DNA of 64,000 bases from Hortaea werneckii (Eukaryota > Ascomycota > Dothideomycetes > Mycosphaerellales > Teratosphaeriaceae). The stretch spans positions 1-64,000 of the forward strand of contig JBAOKB010000013.1 in the NCBI GenBank assembly GCA_037044905.1. Direction: 5' to 3'. Both the position numbers and the translations under genes were made by a program. Positions 54,550-64,000 of this stretch are shown one piece after another. The notes below the pieces were generated by a model. The model ran no database searches. It was not told where the DNA came from and worked only from the letters and a program-made list of their open reading frames with translations. How positions within the stretch are numbered: position 1 is the first letter of the stretch; each line of letters begins with the position of its first letter.

Positions 54550-57500
54550 TCACATGACAAGGCATTTATTGTCACTCTTCGACATCCAAGTGACCATGCT
54601 CTTCGTCTCCATAACACTCACGCCGCCTTCTCCAGTCTCACTCGGATAGCCACCCGGTAGTAATGGTCGACTCTTATCCCTTCTCTTAAAGAAACCAAGT
54701 TTCTTCGCCCTTTCAGTGCTCGCGAAAGCACTCCGGCTGGTCAGGCTGTTCTGCCTCGCATGGCCAGTCCCATGTGCACTTCGCGGCGGCGAGGTTGCCG
54801 CGCTGGGCGCTGGCGGATGCCATCCGGTGATCGGATGCGCGACAGATCCCGCCTTAGGTCCTGACTCCCTTACGGGCAGCTGGTCAGATGGATCAGCGGG
54901 CGGGAAAAGCGAAGGGGAAGCAGCAGCGTTCCGGAAGGCTTGCATGTGCGGCGGCACTCGATCTCCTGCCGAGCTTGTCGACCGGACCATAGAGGAGGAC
55001 GCCGCGCTTGGCGCTCGTTGCAATCGACTGTCCAGGTGGCCAGTGGGGCTAAGTAATTGGCGCGAATAGCGTTGGCCGGCAGCTGAAGGTGCTCTGCCGA
55101 ATGGGCTCGCGGGATGGCCCTGTGGCGCCACAGGGCTAATGCTATCCTCGTCTGGCACCTGACTTCGCCAAGCTGGTGAAAGTGGCCTCTCGCTCATCGC
55201 TGTGCCAGATCTAGTTGGCATCCACGAAGCGTTGGTCGAGTTTTGCCCGACGGGGCTGACGTTCTCCCAGTCCCCAATCAGACTTGGAGCGGGACCACTA
55301 CCGAGCGGAGAGACGGCATTGCTATATGCGCGCTGCAGACTCCGGGGCATCGGCCGCATAGAGCTGAACGTATCAGATCCCGAAGCTGGCGAAAGGGGCC
55401 TCGCTGATCCGCTTGCTTGTTGCTGTGAATAAGTAGTGGCTGCAGTTGACGCCGCGGTGCGAAAGGCCTCTTCCCCACTGAACGATTCTGCCATGCTGGC
55501 AGGCGCTGTCGCAGGCGCATCCGACGGGGTCACCTGTCCCGGACCATAGCTCGTAACGACGGCCGGTTTAGGGGGAGGCTGCGGAGGTGCGTCCAGACCT
55601 GCCATTGCCCGGAATCTGCTGGGCAATGGCGCATTCGGCTCCTCCGTATATTCAGGCAGAGGCAAGAAATTGCCATTGGAGTCGACACTTATTCTCTCCT
55701 GGTTTCGTTCTTCTAGTGCCTGGAAACGATGTCTTTGAGCATTGGTGGCTGCCCTTTGCAGACTTAGCCCGCTCCGAGGAGCGCCTTGCACGTAGGGTTC
55801 TTCAAGCACCTCTCCACTCTCACTTGCTTCGAGCAGATCCGGTAGAGACCGTGCTGCCTCTGATTGCATGGTATTTATACTCATCATACTTCGTCTGCTC
55901 GCGTTGAGAGTATTACCAGGGCTCGCACTCCTTGGTACTCTATCACGGTTTACGGTCGTCGCTGCTCGCCCAAGCGTACCTGGACGTTGACTCAGTCCAC
56001 CGTTCTTGCTTTGATTTACAGTCCTTTTTCGCGCCAGCGCGACCTCTTCCGCATGATCTGGCTCCGGCTCCTCGAGCACTTGGCTTGGACTTTTGCCCAG
56101 CGTGAGGCTAAATGTCTGTCCTGGCTGGCCTGCAAATTGCGGGTCGAAGTCGAATAGTATGATGCGACCTCCCTCAATATCGTCTAAAGACTCCTCGGTC
56201 ATGCCCATGCCGTGATCGGACACGCCTCCGGGACTCGTCACAATGAGACGCCCTTGTACTTGCGTCTGATTGCTCAGTGGCGCCGGCAGCGAAGCGGAGC
56301 TGTGAACCCACCGAACTTCGCTGAATGGGCAGCCATACCCTTCGTCCAGCTCGTGGTCGATAGAGTGTGCTTCTACCGTTGTTTCATCGTCCTCGACTTC
56401 GTGTGGTACGATATACAAACGGATGGTTCGATCGTTAACAATCATAGCGACAGTGTCTCCATGCTCATCGATTGCAGGGCAACTATGAATTGCCGCGCCA
56501 AGGCCACCACAGGTTGACAATGGTGGGGAGATGACTACCGGAAAATCAAGATTACCGTACTGCATGTCAGAGATATTCAGTATACCAAAGGTGTCCGCTA
56601 AGCCGTTCCAGGCAAACAGCCTATCGTTGCAGGTCGATCGTCCTTCTCGCATGAATATGGCATGACTGCTGTTCCGGATGTTTTCGGGATGCAGTAGTTC
56701 AGAACACCAGGCTTCCTTCAGCTCCTCGTGAGTGGGTATCCCATTCGAAGCAGCCGGAAAGATAGGCACTGAGACAATGACAGTACTACTGATATTGATC
56801 CTTGTCGTCGTCCCAAGCAATGTCGACCCGTCCTCGGAGAAGGCCAAACGATCCATCTTTACACTTCTCACGGCTCGCCTGTCCGTTGGCAGCGCACCAG
56901 CAGCCAAGCTGTAGACCTCGACGCCGCCTTCATACGCCGCAGCCAGCAGGCCTCCGCTGGGTGCCAGCGCGATGCAATTCGTAGGGAAGTCCGTTTTGAT
57001 CGTCCGTACCCTCTTCAATTGGCGATGACCAAGATCGTAAACGTTAATCGTGTGAGCATCTGCCAAAATCGCAAGTATATGTCCTTCGTCCAGAATCTCG
57101 ACCGCTAGCGGTCTTCTTTTGAGGGCATAATCCTGGCTGATCCCCACAGGCAATGCGGCAGTCTGTAGCACGTAAAGACGTGCACTATTGTATACCGCGA
57201 TTCTGCGGCCGCCTGGTGAGATGCTAAATCCGAAGGCCTCGCCGCCGGGGAAACCCGCAGAGGCCGTTGCCACCTCTGAGACTAGTTTGATGATGTGTAT
57301 CCGCGGCCGGTTAGGCTCATCATCTTGCAATGATTGCCAGCTATATCGTACACGATCGGGGTTCTGGGATTTATGCGTTGTCATTGGGGTATTGCTCGAG
57401 GCAAGTGACGAGCTCCGTGCAGGGGGCGTGCCCTTCAAGATTGAGCTTGCCCTTCCATGTCCGTTGGCCATTGGGACGGATTGGTTGACGCGTGGCGTAG

Positions 57501-58272
57501 ATGGCGAGTTGGTAGAGTGTGTGGCTTCGGCTTCGAAAGGTATTGGGGTTGCCACGTCTCGAGCTTCCTGATTATCCTCACGCAACTGCTCTTCACCAGA
57601 GCTTCTATGTTGACCACCATCGCTCACGTCTGTGACTGGCGAAACTGTACGCTCGAGGCTGTGCCTCCCAAATTCCTCACGCGTAGGAGACGAGAAGTTT
57701 CTGAAAGGAGGAGACTGTGTTGTTCGTTGTACAGGAGGGCCTTCCGGGGCTGCGAGCGGGTCTACAAAGGTGCTTGAGCCGAGTGTTGGAGACGGCTGGG
57801 CGTCGTCGTCCTCGGAGTACGTTTGTTCACGACCGTTGGACGACGATCCAGGAACACCCCTGTGCGTCTGTCTTTCTGGCAACTCGTTCATTGTCCGGCC
57901 CAATTCGCTCTGTTCCAAAGGCACTCTGACTTCATCCTCGTCCATATCACTCACTTCTCTCTCCGGGAAGTCCAGTGGAGATAGAATATCTTCTGTCTTC
58001 CTCATAACCGCTGCACTCACGACCCTTCCAGACCTCTCCTCCGCGTTTCCCACACGCGTAGCATCTTCCTGTTGCGGACTAACACCCTCCTGCTCCGCCA
58101 GCGGCCAATTGTCTCGCTCATATAGCCCCGTGCCATCCATCTCATTGATTTGCCTTCTGCTCACTCGCCGCTCATCCTCCCTTATCCTATCTCTTGTGCT
58201 GTTCCATCGCTCGATCAAAGATCCATGGTTGCGGATTGCGGTGGTGCCCGAAGAGAACGTGGATACCGGCAT
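54550..58272 (-). CDS. Large beta-propeller-like protein with disordered flanks and CaaX C-terminus
   Basis: A single exon; the first true ATG is 58272 (MPVSTFSSG), giving 1240 aa. Residues about 320-690 have blade-like repeats: 'RPRIHIIKLVSEVA', 'FSISPGGRRIAVYNSARLYVL', 'EILDEGHILAILADAHTINVYDL', 'CIALAPSGGLLAAAYEGGVEVY', 'RLAFSEDGSTLLGT', 'VAMIVNDRTIRLYI'. They look like a WD40-type propeller with weak WD signatures, as in fungal DUF7165. The N-terminal 300 and C-terminal 500 residues are Ser/Pro/Arg-rich and disordered. The protein ends CLVM, a canonical CaaX box whose terminal Met favours farnesylation, so membrane attachment is likely. Partners and pathway are unknown. Confidence 0.82.
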   Translation of the reverse strand: MPVSTFSSGTTAIRNHGSLIERWNSTRDRIREDERRVSRRQINEMDGTGLYERDNWPLAEQEGVSPQQEDATRVGNAEERSGRVVSAAVMRKTEDILSPLDFPEREVSDMDEDEVRVPLEQSELGRTMNELPERQTHRGVPGSSSNGREQTYSEDDDAQPSPTLGSSTFVDPLAAPEGPPVQRTTQSPPFRNFSSPTREEFGRHSLERTVSPVTDVSDGGQHRSSGEEQLREDNQEARDVATPIPFEAEATHSTNSPSTPRVNQSVPMANGHGRASSILKGTPPARSSSLASSNTPMTTHKSQNPDRVRYSWQSLQDDEPNRPRIHIIKLVSEVATASAGFPGGEAFGFSISPGGRRIAVYNSARLYVLQTAALPVGISQDYALKRRPLAVEILDEGHILAILADAHTINVYDLGHRQLKRVRTIKTDFPTNCIALAPSGGLLAAAYEGGVEVYSLAAGALPTDRRAVRSVKMDRLAFSEDGSTLLGTTTRINISSTVIVSVPIFPAASNGIPTHEELKEAWCSELLHPENIRNSSHAIFMREGRSTCNDRLFAWNGLADTFGILNISDMQYGNLDFPVVISPPLSTCGGLGAAIHSCPAIDEHGDTVAMIVNDRTIRLYIVPHEVEDDETTVEAHSIDHELDEGYGCPFSEVRWVHSSASLPAPLSNQTQVQGRLIVTSPGGVSDHGMGMTEESLDDIEGGRIILFDFDPQFAGQPGQTFSLTLGKSPSQVLEEPEPDHAEEVALARKRTVNQSKNGGLSQRPGTLGRAATTVNRDRVPRSASPGNTLNASRRSMMSINTMQSEAARSLPDLLEASESGEVLEEPYVQGAPRSGLSLQRAATNAQRHRFQALEERNQERISVDSNGNFLPLPEYTEEPNAPLPSRFRAMAGLDAPPQPPPKPAVVTSYGPGQVTPSDAPATAPASMAESFSGEEAFRTAASTAATTYSQQQASGSARPLSPASGSDTFSSMRPMPRSLQRAYSNAVSPLGSGPAPSLIGDWENVSPVGQNSTNASWMPTRSGTAMSERPLSPAWRSQVPDEDSISPVAPQGHPASPFGRAPSAAGQRYSRQLLSPTGHLDSRLQRAPSAASSSMVRSTSSAGDRVPPHMQAFRNAAASPSLFPPADPSDQLPVRESGPKAGSVAHPITGWHPPAPSAATSPPRSAHGTGHARQNSLTSRSAFASTERAKKLGFFKRRDKSRPLLPGGYPSETGEGGVSVMETKSMVTWMSKSDNKCLVM

Positions 58273-59416
58273 CTCGTCTGCTTCTCCGCGCGCTCGCGTG
58301 AAGTTCGGGAGGAACACTGGATGTGCACATCTGCGGATGCAACTTTTCGTGCTACGTGATTCTATCTTCGTGAACGCGGACAATTTCACTAATTATACTG
58401 AGTACTTCACGGAGAGCGATACGTGTAAGACGCGCATGAGTATATATGCAGGCGCACCACGGTGCAGCTGAGCGATGCGGGCTTCAAAGAGCTCCCAAGG
58501 CAACTCAAGACGATCATCTATCGTGCTGCGTCGCAGCTTGCAGTAGTTGCCTATGACTTCGATGCGTTTATATGACGATCCAGACACCAGACGGTCAGAA
58601 GCCGGTGGGAGAATATTCACCAGCTCGTGACAATCAAACCGTGTTCAGATGCTCTTCTCAACATCGCAAACCGCCGAAAGAGGAAATTTGGAAGCTAAAA
58701 TTAGCTTTACGGAGCGCCACTGGGATCCTAAACTATGGAGCACGTGGGAGCTGGGCACAGTCCTTTTTGTTATATACAATAAAGAGGCGGCTGGATTTTG
58801 ACGAATACATCTATAGGTTTGCATAATAAGATTCATCCGCGACGGTGCATCGAAACTATGCATGCTCAGGAGGCAATCGCTTGGATAGACCAGGGCCAGG
58901 AACCATGAACAAAGGAACTCGGATGTGATGGAATCGAGATATGAGCCGTGTGCATACCGATCAGAAATCAGTAATTAGAAACTCGACATGTGGCACGGCT
59001 TGAGGAGTGGAGGAACAATGGTTTCTGCAATTTCTTCTGCACGCTTTCCGTTTCTATTGTGCGGCGCTGCGGTCTTAGGATCGGGATATCGAGGCGGGCA
59101 TTGAGAACGAAGGTCTAGACACAAGATAACCAGTCGTCTCTCCAGGTTTCCTCTGCAACCCCCAACTTGCCAGATTGGAGGATAGGATCCTGTCAAGGGG
59201 CGTCGATCGATAGGGTACTTTCGTATGCCTTTGTAACATCATAAAAGGGAGTGTTTGGTCATCGTTTCGTTCTTCCACATCGTTCTTTGACGCCATACTT
59301 ATCGTCCAGGAGACAGCATCTTTGGTAATGCCCAAGTCTGAAAACCAAAGACCCATCGCAACAATAACCTCCCCAGGACAACCCACAGCCGCAAAGCCCA
59401 CCCAATCAGCGAACAA
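58273..59416. other. Intergenic: CaaX-propeller promoter and F-box-like 3' UTR
   Basis: This 1144-bp region lies between two minus-strand genes. Short open frames carry no motif and no repeat is obvious. Confidence 0.45.
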
Positions 59417-60190
59417 TCAGCTCTTCGCCCGATCAACGTCTCCATCTCCACAAACATGACACTTCTTCAAATGCGCCTTAGCAGTCGGCCACGTCCCCGG
59501 ATCCCCCGAAGACAGAACCGCTTTGCGAAATCCCAGGCTCCGCCGCGTGCACAGGAAAGGCCGGATGCGCTCCACACTACGACAGATCTCCAGCACATCA
59601 GCCGCCGTCAAACGTCCCGGACCGGCGGCGGCCCTGCTGCGCGACTCGATCGCGTCCAGCATGCTTCGCATACCTTGACCGGCGTAAGAGTGCGCAAGCT
59701 CGATGCTATACCCGCTCGGCGCGTTCTTCGCTATTTTCGGTTTCCCGTCAAACGGACGCAAGTTCATGGCGATCTTGGGATTCTCGTCTTCGTAGGAGAT
59801 GGAAATGTGGAGGCTGAAGCTGTGGGTTACGAAGCTCAGCTTGCGGAGCCGTGCCGCGTTCTCGTCGCCGATGGCGTGGATCCATTTCGTGACGATGGTT
59901 AGGGGCGTCCAGTCCTTGGGGTACTCGGGATGTTTCCAGCCGCGCAGATCGATGAGGAATTTGTTCTTGCCGTAGAAGACGTCCAGGCTTTCTCTCCGCA
60001 TGCGTTGGGAGACGCGGGAGATGTTGGGTTGAAGGACAGACTTGTCGTGTTCGCGGTTGATGGTTTGCCTGTTGCGAGGGTATGATTGCGTGACGTCGAT
60101 CCAGGCCGTCTTTGGCCAGTAGGTGTAGATTATGTCGCGGACCTCTTGTGGTAAGTCGAAGAGGTTAGTGGGAGCGCCTTGCTGCGCCAT
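59417..60190 (-). CDS. F-box-like hypothetical protein of the fungal 'LP-x-EVRD-x-IY' type
   Basis: A single exon, 257 aa. The N-terminus 'FDLPQEVRDIIYTYWPK' is the F-box-like helix typical of large fungal families of unknown function, followed by 'QRMRRESLDVFYGKNKF'. The rest includes 'LTIVTKWIHAIGDENAARLRKLSF' and a C-terminal 'HLKKCHVCGDGD' with one Cys pair. Dothideomycetes carry many such genes. They may be Skp1-dependent substrate adaptors, but few have been tested. No signal peptide or membrane segment. Ordinary codon use. Confidence 0.7.
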   Translation of the reverse strand: MAQQGAPTNLFDLPQEVRDIIYTYWPKTAWIDVTQSYPRNRQTINREHDKSVLQPNISRVSQRMRRESLDVFYGKNKFLIDLRGWKHPEYPKDWTPLTIVTKWIHAIGDENAARLRKLSFVTHSFSLHISISYEDENPKIAMNLRPFDGKPKIAKNAPSGYSIELAHSYAGQGMRSMLDAIESRSRAAAGPGRLTAADVLEICRSVERIRPFLCTRRSLGFRKAVLSSGDPGTWPTAKAHLKKCHVCGDGDVDRAKS

Positions 60191-60837
60191 TCTCTTGTTT
60201 GAGACTGAAGACGGTAGCGGTCAATTAGGGATTCGAGCAGATCGTTTGCTCCAAGCTCGGTGGATTTATGTGACTATTCAAGTTCTTCAGTTTGAGGAAG
60301 TGGCGTTGCAGCAGCCGGTAATTACCATGCGCAAGTTGCTCCTACCGTTGTCCTGGATTTGATAAATGTAAGAGAGTGGAAGGTTCGCAACTCATCATTC
60401 ACACTGCAGGCGGGCGGAGGGAGGTAACTGCTTAGTCACAGAGCTTAGCTTCTGGCATCCAATAAGCACATTACATGTGCGCTCCCGTACAGTGGAAATA
60501 TTACTGGCCCTTATCCTTGTGGTTATGAACCAAAAGGGAAATTACGTCGAATTGAAGGCATTTTAAAAATCGTTCATTAACATCACTACCCGCATAGCGA
60601 AGCATCAATACGCCAATGCCATAGACGCTCTCAAGTAGTCTCTTTCTTCCATCCCCCCGTCCTGTTCCGAAGGCAACTCTGCACCACCGTCATGCCCATA
60701 CCTCAAACCTCGCACTATGAACGCATACTGTAAGCTGCTCACTTTCGACAAACCAGCATCATGATCTCGTTGATCTCATCCTTCCCACCACCAACCCATC
60801 ATTCTCATCCCCACCATACCCCACATCCACCCCAGAT
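60191..60837. other. Intergenic: F-box-like promoter and DUF2231 3' UTR
   Basis: These 647 bp lie between two minus-strand genes. No gene or repeat is visible. Confidence 0.45.
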
Positions 60838-61632
60838 CTAAGCAGCCTTCTTGCCACCGCCACCAATCGCCATACCAAAGCCATAGTTATACGTCAAAGC
60901 GCCACCAATGTTAGCCGCGAACAGCTGCAGCGCGCCCATCAGCGCCTCAACAGCCACCATCCAGGTCTCCGGGGCATAAGCACCCGCAGCCGTCGTCGCG
61001 CTACTGACGCCCTCCATGCCCATCTTGCCGGACAGGCTCTCCTTAGCCGCCGCCCGACGGCAGTACCAGACGTAGGCCATGGTGAAGACGACGATGTCGT
61101 TGGAGATGGCGTGGGCGATGACGCCCTTGAACTTCTGCTTGATGGTCTTGCCGTCCTTCTCGTAGAGCCCCTGCTTGTCGATGGCTTTCTTGGCTTCGCC
61201 GATGCCCGTCGTGATGGCGGGGATGGAGGCCAGCAGGCCGAGGGACAGTAGGAAGTACGATGCCCGCGTCATGTCGTTGGCGATGGGCAGGGAGCCCGAG
61301 ATGGCGGCGGGGAGCTGCGGGGACAGGAAGTGTAGGATGTCGAGGGCGGCGGCCAGGCCGATGAAGGCGATGGGGAAGTGGACGGCGGCCGGGTGGATGG
61401 GCTTCTTGAGCGGGTTCTTGGGCTCGCTGTTTGGAGGGAACGGGGAAGGTTAGTGGCAGTCATTCGGGAGAAGGATGGACCAGCGACAGGAAGGTGGTTA
61501 AAGGGCAACATACGTGGTGTTCCTGTTGGCGTCCATGTTGGCGGGTTGCGGGACTGGAGCTGGTCTCAGATTGGCCTTGAGTTCGTCGGAGAGTAGAGAC
61601 CTTGAGCGAGGACGGGAAGGCTCAGAGGACAT
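60838..61632 (-). CDS. DUF2231-domain membrane protein
   Basis: Exons are 61632-61514 and 61426-60838, joined across an 87-bp intron (gtatgt...aaacag) that splits a Thr codon; 235 aa. The signature 'KPIHPAAVHFPIAFIGLAAAL' opens the DUF2231 domain, with four hydrophobic helices: that one, 'ASYFLLSLGLLASIPAITTGI', 'NDIVVFTMAYVWYCRRAA', and 'PETWMVAVEALMGALQLFAANIG' near the end. The 40-residue N-terminus is Ser/Arg/Pro-rich. An internal ATG (MDANRNTT) could serve as a shorter start. DUF2231 proteins are membrane proteins without a defined reaction; some are linked to redox or heme-containing membranes. A C-terminal 'GGGGKKAA' ends the protein. Confidence 0.85.
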
Positions 61633-62518
61633 GTGGTCACGAAGAGAGTAGCACTGAGTGTTTATAAGGGAAGACGGAGTGAGAAAATACCCTACCACTA
61701 GGATAAGAGGAAAAATAAATAAATGGGGAAAGGCGAAAAACCCGTCTTTGTTGGTTTTCGTCTTCCTCCCCCTCAGCAATTCCCCGTGACTAGCACAACG
61801 GCTGCAGTAGTCTGCTTGCCTTGCTGGTGCTGGTACTGCTGACATGCAGCTGACTGCTATGCTTTACCGATGCGCATTTCGGACCTTGGGATTGACAATC
61901 CCTCGACGCTCATTGGTCGCAGGCCGTACGCATTGGGAAATCGGCTTATGCGGGAGCTGTATTTAGAAGTTCCGATGTCCGACGGATAGTTCCACTTTAA
62001 CTGAGACCCCACCTCCCACCATCTGTGCATCCACCGACGGGAGCGAGCTGGTGAAGGGACATGGCGACGATACGGTAAACAACCGATAGGGTGGTATGGT
62101 ATGAGACATGTGAGTTTGCGCACAAGGCCTCCAGTTATCTATCACCTCAAGATGATTACTATGTAGCCAGGAAGAGTGAACGTAATGCTGCGATAATGTG
62201 TCTGAATAGAAATTCGCTAATAAGGTATCTTATATCATGCTCGTCCCTCCCTCATTCTCTCTCCGTCCTCTTCCCTTCTGCTCTGAATGCCCACAGCTTG
62301 CGCGAGTAAAAGTCCCTGCCCCCTCTCTATCCCCCTCTCACTCTCTCTTCCTCTGTTCAAATGTCCGCAATCACCACTCCTAACCAGGCCGGCGACTTCC
62401 CAAAGACCTCGTTGGGAACCCTATCCAAATCCATCACCCCGCCATCTTTGACTAAGTGTGACAACAAGCGCTGCGCACCTTGAGCCATCCCTTTTCAAGA
62501 TCGGACAAGCCCCTATTA
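61633..62518. other. Intergenic: DUF2231 promoter and Nbp2-like 3' UTR
   Basis: These 886 bp contain pyrimidine-rich stretches (for example 62240-62350) and the promoter of the DUF2231 gene. No gene is supported. Confidence 0.45.
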
Positions 62519-63934
62519 CTACTGCCCGCTGTCCACTCTGCCTTCCTGCGCCGTACTCTTCTCTCCCAACTCCGCCCTCCCTTTCTCATCCTGCACATCA
62601 CTCTTCACCGCAGCCTTCCCAACATCCTGCCCTGCCTGCGAGCTACGAGCAAGGTCCGTTCCACCGCCCTCATGATCCTCCTCGTCGACCTCCTCCCGGA
62701 ACCGGCCAGTCTCGACGTCGAAATGCGGCAGATCGCTCAAGAGTCTCACGTACGCCTCGGGAACCAGTCCTTGTTCCCCCGTCTCAGGATCCTCTGCTAC
62801 TAGCCAACCCTGTCCATGCCGGTAGCTGACCATGATCACCTGCCCCTCTCGCAGACCGAGTTCGTTGGCGTTCTCCGGTTCAAAGTCATAGAGCACGAGC
62901 GATTGCCCAGCGTACAGTTCTTCGTCTTCCGGCACCATGCTCGTGCGTTGCGGGCTATGCGACGGACTGGTGGGCGCAGTGAGGTCCAGCGGGATGGTCG
63001 TGTCTTCGTCGTAGCTTTCGCCTCCGTTCGGTTCGAAGTTGTGGATCTCGGGGTCGGAGCGCGAGGCGGCATGGTGATATGAAGACGAGGGCATCGAGGC
63101 AAAGTGTGAGTCCCGCCGTCCATAGTTCCGGCTTTGTCTCAGGGTGTCGCGTCCGGCGAGATCGGCCTGCGAGCTCCCAGAGAAATGGAACATGTCTCCT
63201 CCTGCTGCGACCCCACCACTCGCAGCATCTTGCCCCGTTCTGCTGCGTCTATATCCTGCACTCTCTCGCCGTCTACCCCGTTCGAAATCCGCCATGTTGC
63301 CGTAACTTCGGCTTTTCCGTGAATGCTGCCTCCTCGTCCCGCTCCCACCGCCTATCCCTTCCACCAGATCGTCATCTATACTGCTCCCTCCGAAGCTAGT
63401 CCTAGGGAGATTCTCAAAATCTCCACTGCCATCCAGCCGGCCCAGATCTTCTGGCTCCTCGCTCGTGCCGTAACTATTCCGTACTCCGCCGTGCTCGCCC
63501 CAGGGCCCTGCAGTCCACCCACTCCCTGGCGCGTCCATCGGATCGCTCAATCTCCTCCCACTGCCCCATTGTTCCCCTTCTCCGAAAGCGCCCGGGGTGG
63601 TTGCCTCGCTGGGTGGCTCCGGCGGCGCGCCATAGTGCATGGGATGGAAGTAGGGGTATGCGAAATCCCGTACGAGCGCATAGGAGAGGCTGGACTGGAA
63701 GGCGGGGAAATCTGGGAGCTGGCCATGGGTGGTAGGAGCTGCGCTGACGGAGGTTGGTCTGGAATTGCTTCGAGAGCCGGAGTGCGAGGACATAGTTGGA
63801 GGTTCGTCGGCGGGATCGCGGGAGGCAGACGTCAGGGTCGAGGGTGGAGGCGATGATCGTGGTGGTTGGTGGTGTCGTGACGGCGAGACAGACGATGCAT
63901 CTGGGACGGGCTCCGGGGAGAGCACCTCTGCCAT
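62519..63934 (-). CDS. Nbp2-type SH3-domain adaptor
   Basis: A single exon; the first true ATG is 63934 (MAEVLSPEP), 471 aa. Residues about 340-400 form one SH3 domain: 'GQSLVLYDFEPENANELGLR', 'GQVIMVSYRHGQGWLVAED' and 'GLVPEAYVRLL', with ALYDF-like, acidic RT-loop and GWW-type Trp features. 'PENANELGLREG' and 'HGQGWLVAE' closely match fungal Nbp2/Skb5. The N-terminal 330 residues are Ser/Pro/Gly-rich and disordered and the C-terminus is acidic. In yeast, Nbp2 bridges phosphatases (Ptc1) to the Hog1 and cell-wall MAPK pathways; that role is assigned by family. The Rck-type kinase 43 kb away acts in the same signalling area, probably by chance. Confidence 0.88.
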   Translation of the reverse strand: MAEVLSPEPVPDASSVSPSRHHQPPRSSPPPSTLTSASRDPADEPPTMSSHSGSRSNSRPTSVSAAPTTHGQLPDFPAFQSSLSYALVRDFAYPYFHPMHYGAPPEPPSEATTPGAFGEGEQWGSGRRLSDPMDAPGSGWTAGPWGEHGGVRNSYGTSEEPEDLGRLDGSGDFENLPRTSFGGSSIDDDLVEGIGGGSGTRRQHSRKSRSYGNMADFERGRRRESAGYRRSRTGQDAASGGVAAGGDMFHFSGSSQADLAGRDTLRQSRNYGRRDSHFASMPSSSYHHAASRSDPEIHNFEPNGGESYDEDTTIPLDLTAPTSPSHSPQRTSMVPEDEELYAGQSLVLYDFEPENANELGLREGQVIMVSYRHGQGWLVAEDPETGEQGLVPEAYVRLLSDLPHFDVETGRFREEVDEEDHEGGGTDLARSSQAGQDVGKAAVKSDVQDEKGRAELGEKSTAQEGRVDSGQ

Positions 63935-64000
63935 CGCCAAGCAGGACTGATGACTGGCTATACCCTCCTCTGCGACCACCCGGGACAGGATTCCCGTGTA
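63935..64000. other. Upstream of Nbp2-like gene at window edge
   Basis: The last 66 bp are 5' flanking sequence of the minus-strand adaptor gene. No feature is visible. Confidence 0.3.

Noticed and set aside
57632..58471. A 279-codon plus-strand frame
   Set aside because: Antisense to the Ser-rich N-terminus of the CaaX-propeller gene; Ser-rich coding often leaves the reverse frame open.
17646..63934. Linkage of Rck-type kinase and Nbp2-type adaptor as a HOG-pathway cluster
   Set aside because: They are 43 kb apart with some fifteen unrelated genes between; fungal signalling genes do not usually cluster, so coincidence is the simplest reading.
1..64000. A secondary-metabolite or mobile-element island
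   Set aside because: No PKS, NRPS, terpene synthase, P450, transposase or reverse transcriptase signatures, no long terminal or inverted repeats, and no strongly A/T-biased RIP-like block were seen.

Overview
The window is nuclear DNA of a filamentous ascomycete, most likely a Dothideomycete. Genes carry short GT-AG introns (about 50-120 bp, with GTAAGT/GTATGT-type donors), lie on both strands with no operon structure, and belong to fungus-typical families: DUF3405, HET-C, MTC1, fungal rhodopsin-like, GH79, PL3 pectate lyase, Rck/Srk kinase, Nbp2. I see no transposon, CRISPR array, rRNA, recognisable tRNA or polyketide/NRPS core gene. The class is inferred from gene content and style; species is not determinable here.

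Layout. 0-12 kb: an edge-truncated, frameshifted medium-chain oxidoreductase; a DUF3405 type II membrane protein; a 135-aa conserved-looking protein; a 40-nt poly-C tract; a 915-aa coiled-coil protein with a C-terminal membrane segment; a secreted PL3 pectate lyase; then about 2 kb without a supportable gene. 12-25 kb: a nuclear-looking protein with about eight 'HP...H-G-x-G-R-Y' repeats, an Rck/Srk-type stress kinase, MTC1 and an aldehyde dehydrogenase. 25-35 kb: HET-C with a huge Gly/Tyr/Arg-rich tail, a HAD phosphatase with a (CT)30 intron, a 108-bp tandem duplication, a RING protein and adenine phosphoribosyltransferase.

35-48 kb is rich in acyl-CoA and redox genes: a class III CoA-transferase divergent from an acyl-CoA dehydrogenase, a metallo-beta-lactamase-fold hydrolase, an ER Ted1/Cdc1-like phosphoesterase, a secreted GH79 glycosidase, a frameshifted FAD disulfide oxidoreductase, and a cytochrome b5-acyl-CoA dehydrogenase fusion. 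CCGAGG boxes (the FarA/FarB fatty-acid regulator core) sit in the shared CoA-transferase/dehydrogenase promoter and twice upstream of the b5 fusion, so a co-regulated acyl-CoA catabolic neighbourhood is the best candidate system here. It is a hypothesis.

48-64 kb: a 2.4 kb gene-poor stretch, a seven-helix rhodopsin-like receptor, a 124-aa protein, methionine sulfoxide reductase A, a 1240-aa beta-propeller-like protein ending in a CaaX box, an F-box-like protein, a DUF2231 membrane protein and an Nbp2-type SH3 adaptor.

Three genes carry single-base or stop lesions (near 170, 12172 and 44730) in otherwise well-conserved reading frames. Two are one-base losses at or beside short G runs, so sequencing error must be excluded before calling pseudogenes. 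Splice sites were set by eye from reading-frame continuity and conserved motifs; every spliced model given is phase-consistent.
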